Shown: one piece after another, positions 1 to 8,212 of the stretch
How positions within the stretch are numbered: the first letter of the stretch is position 1
Layout of the letters: each line of letters opens with the position of its first letter
NCBI RefSeq assembly: GCF_001553785.1
Contig: NZ_LOJP01000001.1
Coordinates: forward strand, 5,021,044 to 5,061,663
Length of the DNA stretch: 40,620 bases
DNA from: Actinoplanes sp. TFC3
GTDB lineage: Bacteria; Actinomycetota; Actinomycetes; Mycobacteriales; Micromonosporaceae
Direction of reading: 5' to 3'
Program-made: the position numbers and the translations under genes
Notes under the pieces: model-generated
Databases searched by the model: none
What the model was told of the DNA's origin: nothing
Seen by the model: the letters and a program-made list of their open reading frames with translations, nothing else

Positions 1-3000
1 GGGTCAGCGTGGGTGTGGGTGTCGGGGTCGGGCTGGGAGTCGGCGTGGGTGTGGGCGCCGGGTTGGATCCGGGCTCCGGAGCCGGTTGGGCCGGCATCTG
101 CGGCGCCGGTTCGGGCTCGGGGTCGGTGAGGTAGTTGTAGGTCTCCTCCGCCTCGGCGGTACCGGCGATGAGGGTGAGGGTCACGGTGGTGGGCTGCGAG
201 ACGCGGGGTGTGCGGAACGTCAGTTCGGTGCCGGCCTCGTTGACCTGGAAGTCGGGTACGCGCAGTGTGGTGTCACCGATGCGTACGGATTGCACGGTGT
301 TCAGCAGCGTGCCCGTGATCGTGACGAGCGTGTTGCCGGAGACGTAGCCGGATGACGGTGTCATCCTCGTAATCGTGGGCGGGTTCGGGGTGATGACCAG
401 AGACCCGGCTACGTAGCGGAAGTTCGCCGCGTTGGTGTACGCGCTGGCGTTGGCGGAGGTCAGCGAACCGCCGGTCGGGACGACCCGGTAGGTGCCGGGC
501 GTGGTGGGTGGCGACAGCAACTGCGTGGTGCCCTGGTAATAGTCGTACTGAATGCCGCCGATGGTGTCACCGTCGAACAGGCCGGTGAATTGCGAGCTCG
601 GGTCGAGTGGTTCGCCGTTGGCCACCGTGAGGTCATCGGCGATCACCGAAATCGTCTGGGGTGCGGCGAAAACGCTGAACTCGGCGTACTCGACGGTGGA
701 GCTACGGTCGTTCACGGCGGTGGCGGCGTTGTAGTTGATGGATGCCGGCTGCTCTCCGCTGATCACGCAGGTTCCCGCGGCGAGCGCGGTGACGGTGGTG
801 CCGGAGATCGAGCACACGTCGGGTGTTTCCGAGGTCAGCGCCACGGCCGCGACGCCCGCGGCGACGTCCGGCGCTTGGCCGGTACGGGTGTCACGAACGG
901 TGGCTGTCACCGTGACCGGGGTGTTCTGCGATAGCAACACGGAGGTCGGACTGACCTGAAGACCCAGGACAGCGTCGGCCTTGCTGATGGTTCCGGTAGC
1001 CGTGGGACGCGCGTTGGTGAGCGTGTAGTTGACCGCATCACCGCCGGACAATTCGATATCCGAGGTGAACGTGACGGGCTTGTCCTCCCCGGCGGTCGCC
1101 GACGCGAAACTACCGCCGCCGGAATCGGCCTTCACGCTGACGTTGTCGCCGGCGACGATGCCGGTCAGCGTCGGCGCGGTCAGGTTCACATGAGTAGTGG
1201 TGTCGTAGACGCGGTCTGCGGAGACCGTCGCGACCGTGGCCGCCTTCGGCGTGATGGTGATCCGGGTTGCCGGCCGGGTGAGGGTGTAGAGACCGGACTT
1301 GTCGGTGCCGCCGGCCGTCATCTCGAAGCTCTTGACGCGCACGTCCCAGCTTGCTTGCTGAGTGGGATCACCACTGCAATCCGCCGACTGCCTGGCCGCA
1401 TTCTTGGGCAGGCCCTCGGTCCAGCCCTCGTCGGCACCGAGCTGATCGCACGAGGAGTTGCGGTATTCCCAGACCACCCTGGTGATCGGATCAGGGGTCG
1501 CGGGCGCCTGCACGGTGTAGGTGAGGTCGCCGGTGCTGCCAGCGGTGCCACCGGTGAGCTTGCCCTTGTAGGTGAAGCTCGCCCCGTTGGCCGACTGCGG
1601 GGTCAGGGTGATCGGTTTACCGGTGATCGTCACCTGGACCGCAGCGGGATCGCCGGTGAAGGTATACCTGTCGCCGGCATATGTCGCCCGGGAGCGAGCC
1701 ACCCGGATGAAGTAATCACCGGCAGCCGCCGGCACTCCGGCCCGGACTCCGCTGGCGAACCCGGTAGCCGCGTACTGCGCGGCGGTGACGTATTCGTACC
1801 CGCCGGGCGACGCGACGGTGAACGCATTGGCTCCGATGAAGCCGGTGGTGGTGAAGCCCATGGTGAAGGCAGTGCCAGCGTCCACGGTCAGGTGGCTGGT
1901 GCCGGCGTTCGCGGTGGTCGCTACCGAGACGGGCACTGAACAGGTGAAGCTGATGCGTTGTTCCGGCAGACTCGTGTCGGCCGGTGTGATCAGAATTGTC
2001 TTGGCGCCCCACGGATTGCTCAGGTCGGCGGCGAGGTCGGCCAGGTCGATGGCGATGCTGCTGGAGGTGTAGCTGTCCGGCGCAATGGTGACGCCGTCGA
2101 GGGTAACGGTGCCGGAGTTGCCGAACGCGGTGCCCGTGTTGGTGATGGTGACGGTGGCCGGGTTGTGGGTGATCCCGCCGCTCGCGGCCTGCGGCTGGCG
2201 CAGGCAGGAGCCCGACGACGCGCTGGCATTCAGGGTCATGCCGGCCTGCAGGTATTCGATGCCGCGTTCGATGGAGGAGCTGCCGGCGTCGGTGACGACC
2301 GTGACCCGCTTCCAGCTACCCGAGGTGAAGGTTCGCGGTGCAACGAATGTGAGTGACGAGGCGGTCACATTGCCCGGTACGACCGTGATCGGGTTGTCGC
2401 CGTTGGTGTCCGAGACAATTACCTTGGTCGCCGCCGCCGAGGTGCCGATCAAGTCGGTCCCGGTCAGCGTGAACGAGTCGCCGACGTCGGCTACTGGATC
2501 GAACTGATTACGGGTGCCGTGTCCGAGATCTGCTGTCGAGATGATCCGTACGATCGACGGTCGCACGATCGCGCCGACGTAGCGCACCGCCAGCGGCCGG
2601 GACACCGACACCCCGGTGCCCCCGGGGGTCACGGTGACTGACTCCGGGCCGGCGGCGTGCCCTGGAGTACGGAACGTGATTGCGGTGTCGGAGTACGAGG
2701 TCGGTGTCACGGTAGTGGTACCGATCTTGACTGTGCCCGAGGAACCGAAGCCGGTGCCCTCGACCCGCATGCGTACTCCACCGGCGGTGGGTGATTCGAG
2801 GATGACGCCGCGGTCGTCATCGTCGAGGTTCGGTTCCTCGAAGACCTCGTTGTGCGGATCTCCGCCAACATAGGTGATTACCGGCGCGGTAACGCGCACG
2901 GCAGCGCGTAGGGGGGTGCTGGACCCGTTGGGGGTTACGACGATCGGCAGCGATCCGGCGGTGCTGGTGGGCACGACGACATCGGCGATGACGGTACCGT

Positions 3001-5056
3001 TGCTGATGGCGGTATAGGGCACAGCCGTGGCTGCGCCGACCTTGACGGTTCCGCTGGTCCCGAAGCCCACGCCGGTGAGCGTGATCTTCGCGGCGCTGCC
3101 CGTTGCGTAGGACGGGATGGCCGCCGGCGATACGTCGGTGATCGCATCCTGGGGGCGAACCGTCAACGCGTTTGACTGCGACGCCGTACCGGTGCTCGCC
3201 CCGACCAGGACCGTCTTGATGCCGGCGCTGTCCAGAACCGGAACATCGAACGTCACGGAGGTCGATGTGGACGCCGTCACGCGGGCCCAGACGCCGTCAA
3301 CGGAGACACCGATCGTGCCAGCGGCGCCGAATCCGGTACCGGTGATCGTGACCGAGTCACCCATCTTGGCGGTCGTGGGGTTGAGCTGGCCGATCGTCGG
3401 CACCGCCGCAGGAGTCGCCAGCGTCAGCGTGGCCGCCTGCGAGGTTCCGCCGCCCTGCGGCGAGACGACCTGCACGTCGACCGGGCCGGTGGCCGACGAC
3501 GCCGGCACCACCGCAAGGATTTTCGTGCTGCTGACCCTGGTCACGAAGGGCGACTTGACCCCGTCGATGATGACCGACGGACGCCCGGCCGTGCCAAAAC
3601 CAGTGCCCGTGATCGTGATGACCGACCCGCCGGTGTTGGCCACCGATGTGGGGCTGACGCTTGAGATCGCAGGCCGAGCACCGTAGGTGAACGTTCCGCG
3701 CGCAACCGTCGAGCCGAACTTGGTGCTGGCTGTGATCTGTACCGGTCCTGGGGCCGTCGCCGGCGGAGTCTCGAATTCGATGACGTCATATCCAGTGCTC
3801 CAGGCCTCCGGATACTCCTCGTCGCCCCAGGAGGCTTGGTCGATGACGTTGTAATTGCTGACCGCCTCATCACCGACCTTGAGGCTCAAGTCCGCGTAGG
3901 TCGAGGTGAGGAACCGCCCGCGCATGCGGATCTTGGTGCCCCCGGCCACCGGGCCCGACGAAGGCGAGAAGGAGGCGTCACTGGGTGCCGGCTCCTGCCA
4001 GTTGATCTCCTTCGAGTAGAAGATTTTGCAGTCGGCGTCGCCGGGCTGATTTTCGCAGTACCCGACATTCAGCCGGCGCTTGCCGGAACCCACATATTCG
4101 TCGCCGCCGTAGTAATCGACCATCACTACCGCGGTGTCGTCGCCACCCCAGTATTCGTACGGCTCCAGCTCGATGATCTTGCTGTTGTCAGCGTTGGCGA
4201 TCCAGTATTCGATGTCCTCGGCCATGTTGGTGACGTTCTTGCCGTGGAACTGGATCACCTTGCCGGCGGTGAGCGGGTCCGGCGCGCTCACGCTGGTGAT
4301 CGGGAAGTCATCGGTGTAGGTGATGGCGTCCGGGGTGACCGCCTCCGCGCGACCCGATGGGCACTGGTGCTGTACCCGCAGATCGAACGTGCCCGGCTTG
4401 AAGTCGTCGGTGTCCGGCATCTCGACCACGAACCGGGTCAGGCCACTGTCAGGATCGAGGATCTGGCTTTCGATACTGCCGTAATTCTCGCCGACGTAGA
4501 TCGACGTGCCCCAGCACCAAGGCCAGTCGGGCAGCGTGCCGTCTCGGACCGTCACCGTCGAGCGGCTTCCTCCGTAGACCGTCGCCGTCGGGTTCGACAC
4601 GTTGACGATCGTCGGAACCGGGGTCATCCCCAGCCAGACCGCGACGTGGTAGTCCTCTTTCGTCACACCGTCCGGTGCCGTAACGGTGATGAGCACCTCA
4701 TTGCGTCCGCGTTCCAGGGACAGGCTCGCCGAACCGTTGGCATCCAGCGTCCGAGCGGCTCCGTTCAGCTTCACCGCAACCGATGCCGTTGCCTGCGCCG
4801 GCGTGGGTGTCAGGGTCAGCCCCGCCGTGTCGGTCAGCACCTGGTAGTAGTGATTATCCGCCGCGAACGTAGGCCCCAGTGCGGTCAGCGAACCGGACGA
4901 ATTGGCGCTGATGTTACTGAGTGATGCGTCCGAGGCTGGAACCGACGCCGGAGACAGCACCAGCGGCGCAGCCCGCGCGGCCTCCGGCGCGGTCAACATT
5001 GCCCCCACCAGAACCATGGACACCAATGCGGCGCACCCATCCCTGAACCTGCCCAC
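1..5056 (-). CDS. Giant secreted cadherin-like/IPT-TIG/MBG-YDG domain protein (3' end outside window)
   Basis: An open frame runs from a GTG at 5056 to the left edge, about 1685 residues without a stop. The GTG start is preferred because it gives a basic N-terminus (MGRFRDG), a hydrophobic stretch and an Ala-rich cleavage site near AARA; a GGGGGCGG ribosome site precedes it. The later ATG at 5017 would lose the basic residues. In order I see a cadherin-like beta-sandwich domain, several IPT/TIG-like domains with motifs such as SVTITGTGFG and PAITDVSP-type joints, MBG/YDG-like domains (TATVSADRVYD-like and TISKADAVLG), a last IPT-like domain, and finally a linker of alternating Pro and Thr at positions 2-61. 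Such proteins are exported and work in adhesion or on polymers outside the cell. The missing C-terminus after the PT linker probably holds an anchoring or catalytic module. Specific function unknown. Confidence 0.85.
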   Translation of the reverse strand, partial: MGRFRDGCAALVSMVLVGAMLTAPEAARAAPLVLSPASVPASDASLSNISANSSGSLTALGPTFAADNHYYQVLTDTAGLTLTPTPAQATASVAVKLNGAARTLDANGSASLSLERGRNEVLITVTAPDGVTKEDYHVAVWLGMTPVPTIVNVSNPTATVYGGSRSTVTVRDGTLPDWPWCWGTSIYVGENYGSIESQILDPDSGLTRFVVEMPDTDDFKPGTFDLRVQHQCPSGRAEAVTPDAITYTDDFPITSVSAPDPLTAGKVIQFHGKNVTNMAEDIEYWIANADNSKIIELEPYEYWGGDDTAVVMVDYYGGDEYVGSGKRRLNVGYCENQPGDADCKIFYSKEINWQEPAPSDASFSPSSGPVAGGTKIRMRGRFLTSTYADLSLKVGDEAVSNYNVIDQASWGDEEYPEAWSTGYDVIEFETPPATAPGPVQITASTKFGSTVARGTFTYGARPAISSVSPTSVANTGGSVITITGTGFGTAGRPSVIIDGVKSPFVTRVSSTKILAVVPASSATGPVDVQVVSPQGGGTSQAATLTLATPAAVPTIGQLNPTTAKMGDSVTITGTGFGAAGTIGVSVDGVWARVTASTSTSVTFDVPVLDSAGIKTVLVGASTGTASQSNALTVRPQDAITDVSPAAIPSYATGSAAKITLTGVGFGTSGTVKVGAATAVPYTAISNGTVIADVVVPTSTAGSLPIVVTPNGSSTPLRAAVRVTAPVITYVGGDPHNEVFEEPNLDDDDRGVILESPTAGGVRMRVEGTGFGSSGTVKIGTTTVTPTSYSDTAITFRTPGHAAGPESVTVTPGGTGVSVSRPLAVRYVGAIVRPSIVRIISTADLGHGTRNQFDPVADVGDSFTLTGTDLIGTSAAATKVIVSDTNGDNPITVVPGNVTASSLTFVAPRTFTSGSWKRVTVVTDAGSSSIERGIEYLQAGMTLNASASSGSCLRQPQAASGGITHNPATVTITNTGTAFGNSGTVTLDGVTIAPDSYTSSSIAIDLADLAADLSNPWGAKTILITPADTSLPEQRISFTCSVPVSVATTANAGTSHLTVDAGTAFTMGFTTTGFIGANAFTVASPGGYEYVTAAQYAATGFASGVRAGVPAAAGDYFIRVARSRATYAGDRYTFTGDPAAVQVTITGKPITLTPQSANGASFTYKGKLTGGTAGSTGDLTYTVQAPATPDPITRVVWEYRNSSCDQLGADEGWTEGLPKNAARQSADCSGDPTQQASWDVRVKSFEMTAGGTDKSGLYTLTRPATRITITPKAATVATVSADRVYDTTTHVNLTAPTLTGIVAGDNVSVKADSGGGSFASATAGEDKPVTFTSDIELSGGDAVNYTLTNARPTATGTISKADAVLGLQVSPTSVLLSQNTPVTVTATVRDTRTGQAPDVAAGVAAVALTSETPDVCSISGTTVTALAAGTCVISGEQPASINYNAATAVNDRSSTVEYAEFSVFAAPQTISVIADDLTVANGEPLDPSSQFTGLFDGDTIGGIQYDYYQGTTQLLSPPTTPGTYRVVPTGGSLTSANASAYTNAANFRYVAGSLVITPNPPTITRMTPSSGYVSGNTLVTITGTLLNTVQSVRIGDTTLRVPDFQVNEAGTELTFRTPRVSQPTTVTLTLIAGTAEAEETYNYLTDPEPEPAPQMPAQPAPEPGSNPAPTPTPTPSPTPTPTPTLT

Positions 5057-5624
5057 AACCGCCCCCGGAGGCCTACTTGGTCAAGCAACACCCCAGATCG
5101 TGCACGCCGAGCGTGGTTCGCGGAGCATTTCGGGCTAATCGTCGAGGAGCTCTCCGGCTGGTCCATGATCAGCACGGCTCGGCACCTGACGGCGTGGCGA
5201 CCTCGCCCGGGAGCTGCAGAAGGCCTCATATCGACGGTACGTACCCTCTGAAGCCCTCATACCACTGCGGGCCGACTGCGCCCGGTCGGCGGCAGACACG
5301 GATGTCGGGAAGTGGCCCGACTGCGTTTCCTGGTTCGGGATTGCAATGGCAGTAGGCCGGCAAGCCGTATCGATGATCGGTTCATTGGGTTGGGTCAAGC
5401 GGATGGTGATGTGACAGGCTGGCCGGCGGGGCTGGACCGCCTTCATGCCCGGGCCCCTGATCTCCACGGCTGGCGATTGATCGGGGGCCGGCGCCGGGCT
5501 TTGGGACAACCGTTGGTCCACACACGACGGAGACCTAACGGTGACAGCCAGCCGTCCACTGGCAGGCCTCAGATCTCTTGCCGGAGTACCGCCCGGCCGG
5601 CGTCGCATCGCGATTCGCTCGATA
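5057..5624. other. Intergenic stretch without convincing genes
   Basis: Reading frames here are Arg/Pro/Ser-rich with no recognisable motif and no ribosome site. The left part must hold the promoter of the giant minus-strand gene, but no clear -35/-10 pair was identified. Confidence 0.5.
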
Positions 5625-5653
5625 GTCGCCTGCCACGCCCGGCGGCAGGCGAC
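5625..5653 (-). terminator. Hairpin terminator after darcynin gene
   Basis: A perfect 10-bp stem (GTCGCCTGCC / GGCAGGCGAC) with a 9-base loop lies 12 bases beyond the stop codon of the minus-strand darcynin gene. There is no T tract, as is common in high-GC actinobacteria. Confidence 0.65.
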
Positions 5654-5665
5654 CGCAGGCGAAGC

Positions 5666-6025
5666 TCAGGCGTTGACTATTGCTGGAATGTCGGCGCCGT
5701 AGTGCTTGGCGTAGCCGTTCTCGACGCCCGCCAGAATTTCGACGATCTCGAAGTAATGGTCCCAGAACGGCGTCTCGCGCAATGCCTCGATGACCAACTG
5801 GAAAGCCTCGTGGTCGCGTGCCTCCCAGACCCAGATGTCGGTCACGCGGGCCGTGTAGAACTCCGTGTCATAGTAGCGCCAACGTACGTCCTCGGCCTTG
5901 TCCTTGATGGCGGGCAGAACGCTTTCCTGGAAGGCGGCGACGCGCTCCGGTACGGACAGGTCCAACCAGGCGCGATTGGTCTTGAGGAGGATGAACGCTG
6001 TTACGGCGGGCTCGAAGTCGGACAT
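5666..6025 (-). CDS. Darcynin family protein
   Basis: 119 residues. The sequence resembles darcynin homologues over its whole length: AFILLKTNRAWLDL near the N-terminus, RWRYYDTEFYTARVTD in the middle, and ETPFWDHYFEIVEI followed by ENGYAKHYG near the end. Darcynins are small, probably cytosolic ferredoxin-like-fold proteins of unknown biochemical role. A GAGGAG ribosome site lies 8 bases before the ATG. The gene is 181 bp downstream of the siderophore-interacting protein gene on the same strand and may share its transcript; a hairpin follows it. The family match is from memory of conserved blocks; no function can be given. Confidence 0.75.
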   Translation of the reverse strand: MSDFEPAVTAFILLKTNRAWLDLSVPERVAAFQESVLPAIKDKAEDVRWRYYDTEFYTARVTDIWVWEARDHEAFQLVIEALRETPFWDHYFEIVEILAGVENGYAKHYGADIPAIVNA

Positions 6026-6206
6026 GGAAGATCTCCTCGCAGGGTGCTGTTGGGTGGCCGTGACGCGGTGCCGTGGGCCCGTTCAGGAAGTGCCGACCGG
6101 GCTGAGGCCGGTCGGATTCCGGTCGGAGGCTCACGCGCGCAGGGTCTCGAGGCCGCTGTGACTATGACAAACACCGAGGCTGCGGACGCTGGCTGCCGCA
6201 GCGGCA

Positions 6207-6932
6207 CTAATCGAGGCCCTTGCGGCCGGGTGTCCAGAACGGTTTGGTGAGCTCAGAGCGGCGGGGCCAGCGGCGCTCGGTGACCAGGTGGGTGCGGATG
6301 GCGGCGATGGTCTTGGCCTCCCCGGCGAGGTACGCCACGCCGGGGGCGGACGGGAGGGGCAGCGCGCGGACCGCTTCGAGCAGGCCGGCCGACTGTGCCG
6401 CCGGGGCGTCACCGCGGTAGGTCCAGGTGAGCTCGTCGGCGCGGGGAAAGTCGAGGCGCTCGTCCGGGGTCGGCACCTCGACAACTCCATGCACGCTCGC
6501 GCTGGGTTTCGTCGCGCCGAGGATTGCGGCGAAAGCGACCTGTGCGGTCTCCTCGCCGATAACGAGGTGGTAGGGCGCGTCCGGCTGGACCACGAAGCGG
6601 CCGGAGGGACCCATGAACGTCACGGGGTCCCCCGGGGCGACGTTTCGGCTCCAGTCCAGGCCGGGGGTGCTTTCGTCGCTCGGTTGGTAGATCCACAGGT
6701 CGAGCCACTGCTTGCGGATGTCGATGGCGGCGACCGTGTAGGTGCGTAGCACCATGCTGTCCTCGCGGACCTTCAACCGGAGGTGCTGGCCCGGCCTGAC
6801 GTCGGTGATCTGCTGGCCGCCAAGTCGTACTCGCAGGATCCTCGGGCGAATCTGCTCGACCTCGGTCGCGGTGACATGGCGGAGCATCAGGATCCGGTCG
6901 GTGATCCCTCTCTTCGGGGACTCAGTGATCAT
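6207..6932 (-). CDS. Siderophore-interacting protein (SIP/ViuB-type FAD ferric-siderophore reductase)
   Basis: 241 residues. SIP proteins bind FAD and reduce ferric siderophores in the cytosol to free iron. The N-terminal FAD-binding barrel carries LRTYTV (the R-x-Y-T flavin motif, about residue 62) and GDPVTFMGPSG. The C-terminal half has LVIGEETAQVAFAAI and YLAGEAKTIAAIRTHLV, the usual SIP pyridine-nucleotide-domain blocks, ending in a WPRR...FW segment. It is a little shorter than many family members. It lies head to head with an AraC regulator whose start is only 24 bp away. No Shine-Dalgarno sequence precedes the ATG, and a TAGCGT -10 box 7 bases upstream suggests a leaderless transcript. 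Regulation by the divergent AraC protein, perhaps with iron, is inferred. Confidence 0.85.
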   Translation of the reverse strand: MITESPKRGITDRILMLRHVTATEVEQIRPRILRVRLGGQQITDVRPGQHLRLKVREDSMVLRTYTVAAIDIRKQWLDLWIYQPSDESTPGLDWSRNVAPGDPVTFMGPSGRFVVQPDAPYHLVIGEETAQVAFAAILGATKPSASVHGVVEVPTPDERLDFPRADELTWTYRGDAPAAQSAGLLEAVRALPLPSAPGVAYLAGEAKTIAAIRTHLVTERRWPRRSELTKPFWTPGRKGLD

Positions 6933-6939
6933 GGGTACG

Positions 6940-6949
6940 ACGCTAGAGT
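6940..6949. promoter_or_regulatory. Back-to-back -10 elements between SIP and AraC genes
   Basis: On the plus strand TAGAGT (6944-6949) is followed after 7 bases by the AraC ATG at 6957. On the minus strand TAGCGT (6945-6940) is followed after 7 bases by the SIP ATG at 6932. The boxes overlap by the central TA of CTAG. Both spacings fit leaderless transcription. No good -35 boxes were seen. Confidence 0.5.
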
Positions 6950-6956
6950 GGCCCGA

Positions 6957-7733
6957 ATGCGCATGGGAGACATCCAGTACCCCGAACCGGCCAGCTCACC
7001 GATCCTTGCGATCGAGCGCGGATCGTCGTACGAGAACGGGCAGCCGGACATCCGCGAGGCCCACACCCACGCCGAGCCGGAGTTTCTGTGGACGACCACC
7101 GCGACGGTGACGGTGAGGACGGAGTCCCGCGACTGGTTGCTGCCGCCCGGATACGGGATCTGGATCCCCGCCCATGTCCCGCACGCGGGCGCCGTCCGGC
7201 ATCCTGGGCAGGGCGGACTCATGGCCATGGACCCCGTGCAGTGTCCCATCGCCTGGACGTCGGTCACGGGGGTGCGGGTCAGCCCGCTGCTGCGCGAGTT
7301 GCTGGCGTACATGCTGGACGCGGACCCAGCCGATCCGGCGCGGCCGGCGGCCGAGTCGCTGCTGATCCGCCTGATTACCCCGTGTCCGGCCCACGACATC
7401 GCGATCGTGATGCCAGCCGATCAGCGGCTGCGAGTGATCGCCGAGCGGCTCCTGACGGACCCCTCCGACCAGCGGGAACTGGCGCACTGGTCCAACCTCG
7501 CACACTCCAGTGTGCGGACGCTGACGCGGCTGTTCCGCGCCGAGACGGGGCTGAGCTTCGCCGAGTGGCGTACGCGGGTGCGGATCCGTGCGGCGGTCCA
7601 GAAGCTCTCGACGGGCACGCCGGTCGGGGTGACGGCCCGGCAAGTCGGCTATCGGAAGACGAGCGCGTTCATCGCGGTCTTCCAGCGGGTGACCGGCCAG
7701 ACGCCGGGTACCTACCTCACCACCGAGCCCTAG
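6957..7733 (+). CDS. AraC family transcriptional regulator
   Basis: 258 residues. An N-terminal cupin-like sensor (EAHTHAEPEFLW near residue 25, then LPPGYGIWIPAHVPHAG) is followed by an AraC-type double helix-turn-helix in the last 100 residues: ELAHWSNLAHSSVRTLTRLF is the first motif and VTARQVGYRKTSAFIAVFQR with GQTPGTYL the second. The His-rich HTHAEPE and HVPHAG pattern is the usual metal-free or metal-binding cupin signature of these regulators. ATG 6957 (or 6963) is chosen because it sits 7 bases after a -10 box and there is no ribosome site. It is divergent from the SIP gene and probably controls it. Confidence 0.85.
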   Translation: MRMGDIQYPEPASSPILAIERGSSYENGQPDIREAHTHAEPEFLWTTTATVTVRTESRDWLLPPGYGIWIPAHVPHAGAVRHPGQGGLMAMDPVQCPIAWTSVTGVRVSPLLRELLAYMLDADPADPARPAAESLLIRLITPCPAHDIAIVMPADQRLRVIAERLLTDPSDQRELAHWSNLAHSSVRTLTRLFRAETGLSFAEWRTRVRIRAAVQKLSTGTPVGVTARQVGYRKTSAFIAVFQRVTGQTPGTYLTTEP

Positions 7734-7750
7734 CTCGGGGTGAAGCGAGA

Positions 7751-8039
7751 GGCGTGCTCGCCACGGCTACGGTGCTCGGCTCGTCGAACATCGGCGCCGG
7801 GCTCGACCTCGGCCTGTTCGGTGTGCTGTCGATCATCCGGCTGCGCTCGGACGAGATCGCCCAGGTCGACCTGGCCTACTACTTCGCCGCGCTCGCTCTC
7901 GGCCTGCTGGCCGGGCTGGGCAGCTCGGTCGGCCCCATCATCTACGCCCTGATGGCGCTCGTGGTGGCGGCGCTGGTGCTCGGCGACAATCCCCGGATGC
8001 TACGCCGCCACCGGCAGCAGACCGTGCAGCTCGACACCG
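7751..8039 (+). pseudogene. DUF4956 membrane protein fragment
   Basis: The frame reads GLDLGLFGVLSIIRLRSDEI, LAYYFAALALGLLAGLG and LVLGDNPRMLRRHRQQTVQL, conserved blocks of the DUF4956 membrane family. The N-terminal membrane segments are missing (the similarity begins abruptly about 18 bases after the AraC stop) and the cytoplasmic C-terminal domain is lost at about 8039, where an unrelated fragment begins in another frame. Two or three hydrophobic segments remain. No start codon with a ribosome site is evident. I read it as the middle piece of a deleted gene. Confidence 0.6.
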
Positions 8040-8040
8040 C

Positions 8041-8151
8041 TCCGGCATCTTCCCCGAGAACGCAGCCAGTCTCGCCCTGCACCAAGCGGCTGGCTTCCGC
8101 GAGGTAGGCACCCGCTCGCGAATCGGCCGCCAGGGCAAGTCCTTCATGGAC
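8041..8151 (+). pseudogene. C-terminal fragment of GNAT acetyltransferase (phosphinothricin acetyltransferase-like)
   Basis: Read in frame from 8041 the DNA encodes SGIFPENAASLALHQAAGFREVGTR and RIGRQGKSF, closely resembling the C-terminal acetyl-CoA-binding end of PAT-type GNAT N-acetyltransferases (N-x-x-S-x-x-L-H, G-F-x-x-V-G). All of the fold before this is missing. It joins directly to the DUF4956 fragment at about 8040 in a different frame, so two unrelated relics have been fused by deletion. Not expected to be functional. Confidence 0.6.
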
Positions 8152-8212
8152 CCAGCGCACCAGCCCCGGTCAACCCGGTCGCCGGGCAGCAACGACCGGG
8201 CCGGAGGGTGGA

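Noticed and set aside
3836..4924. 362-residue plus-strand ORF
   Set aside because: Shadow of the giant minus-strand secreted protein; Arg/Val/Gly-rich with no domain.
5135..5608. 157-residue minus-strand ORF
   Set aside because: No ribosome site, low-complexity Arg/Pro/Ser composition, and it stands across a likely promoter region.
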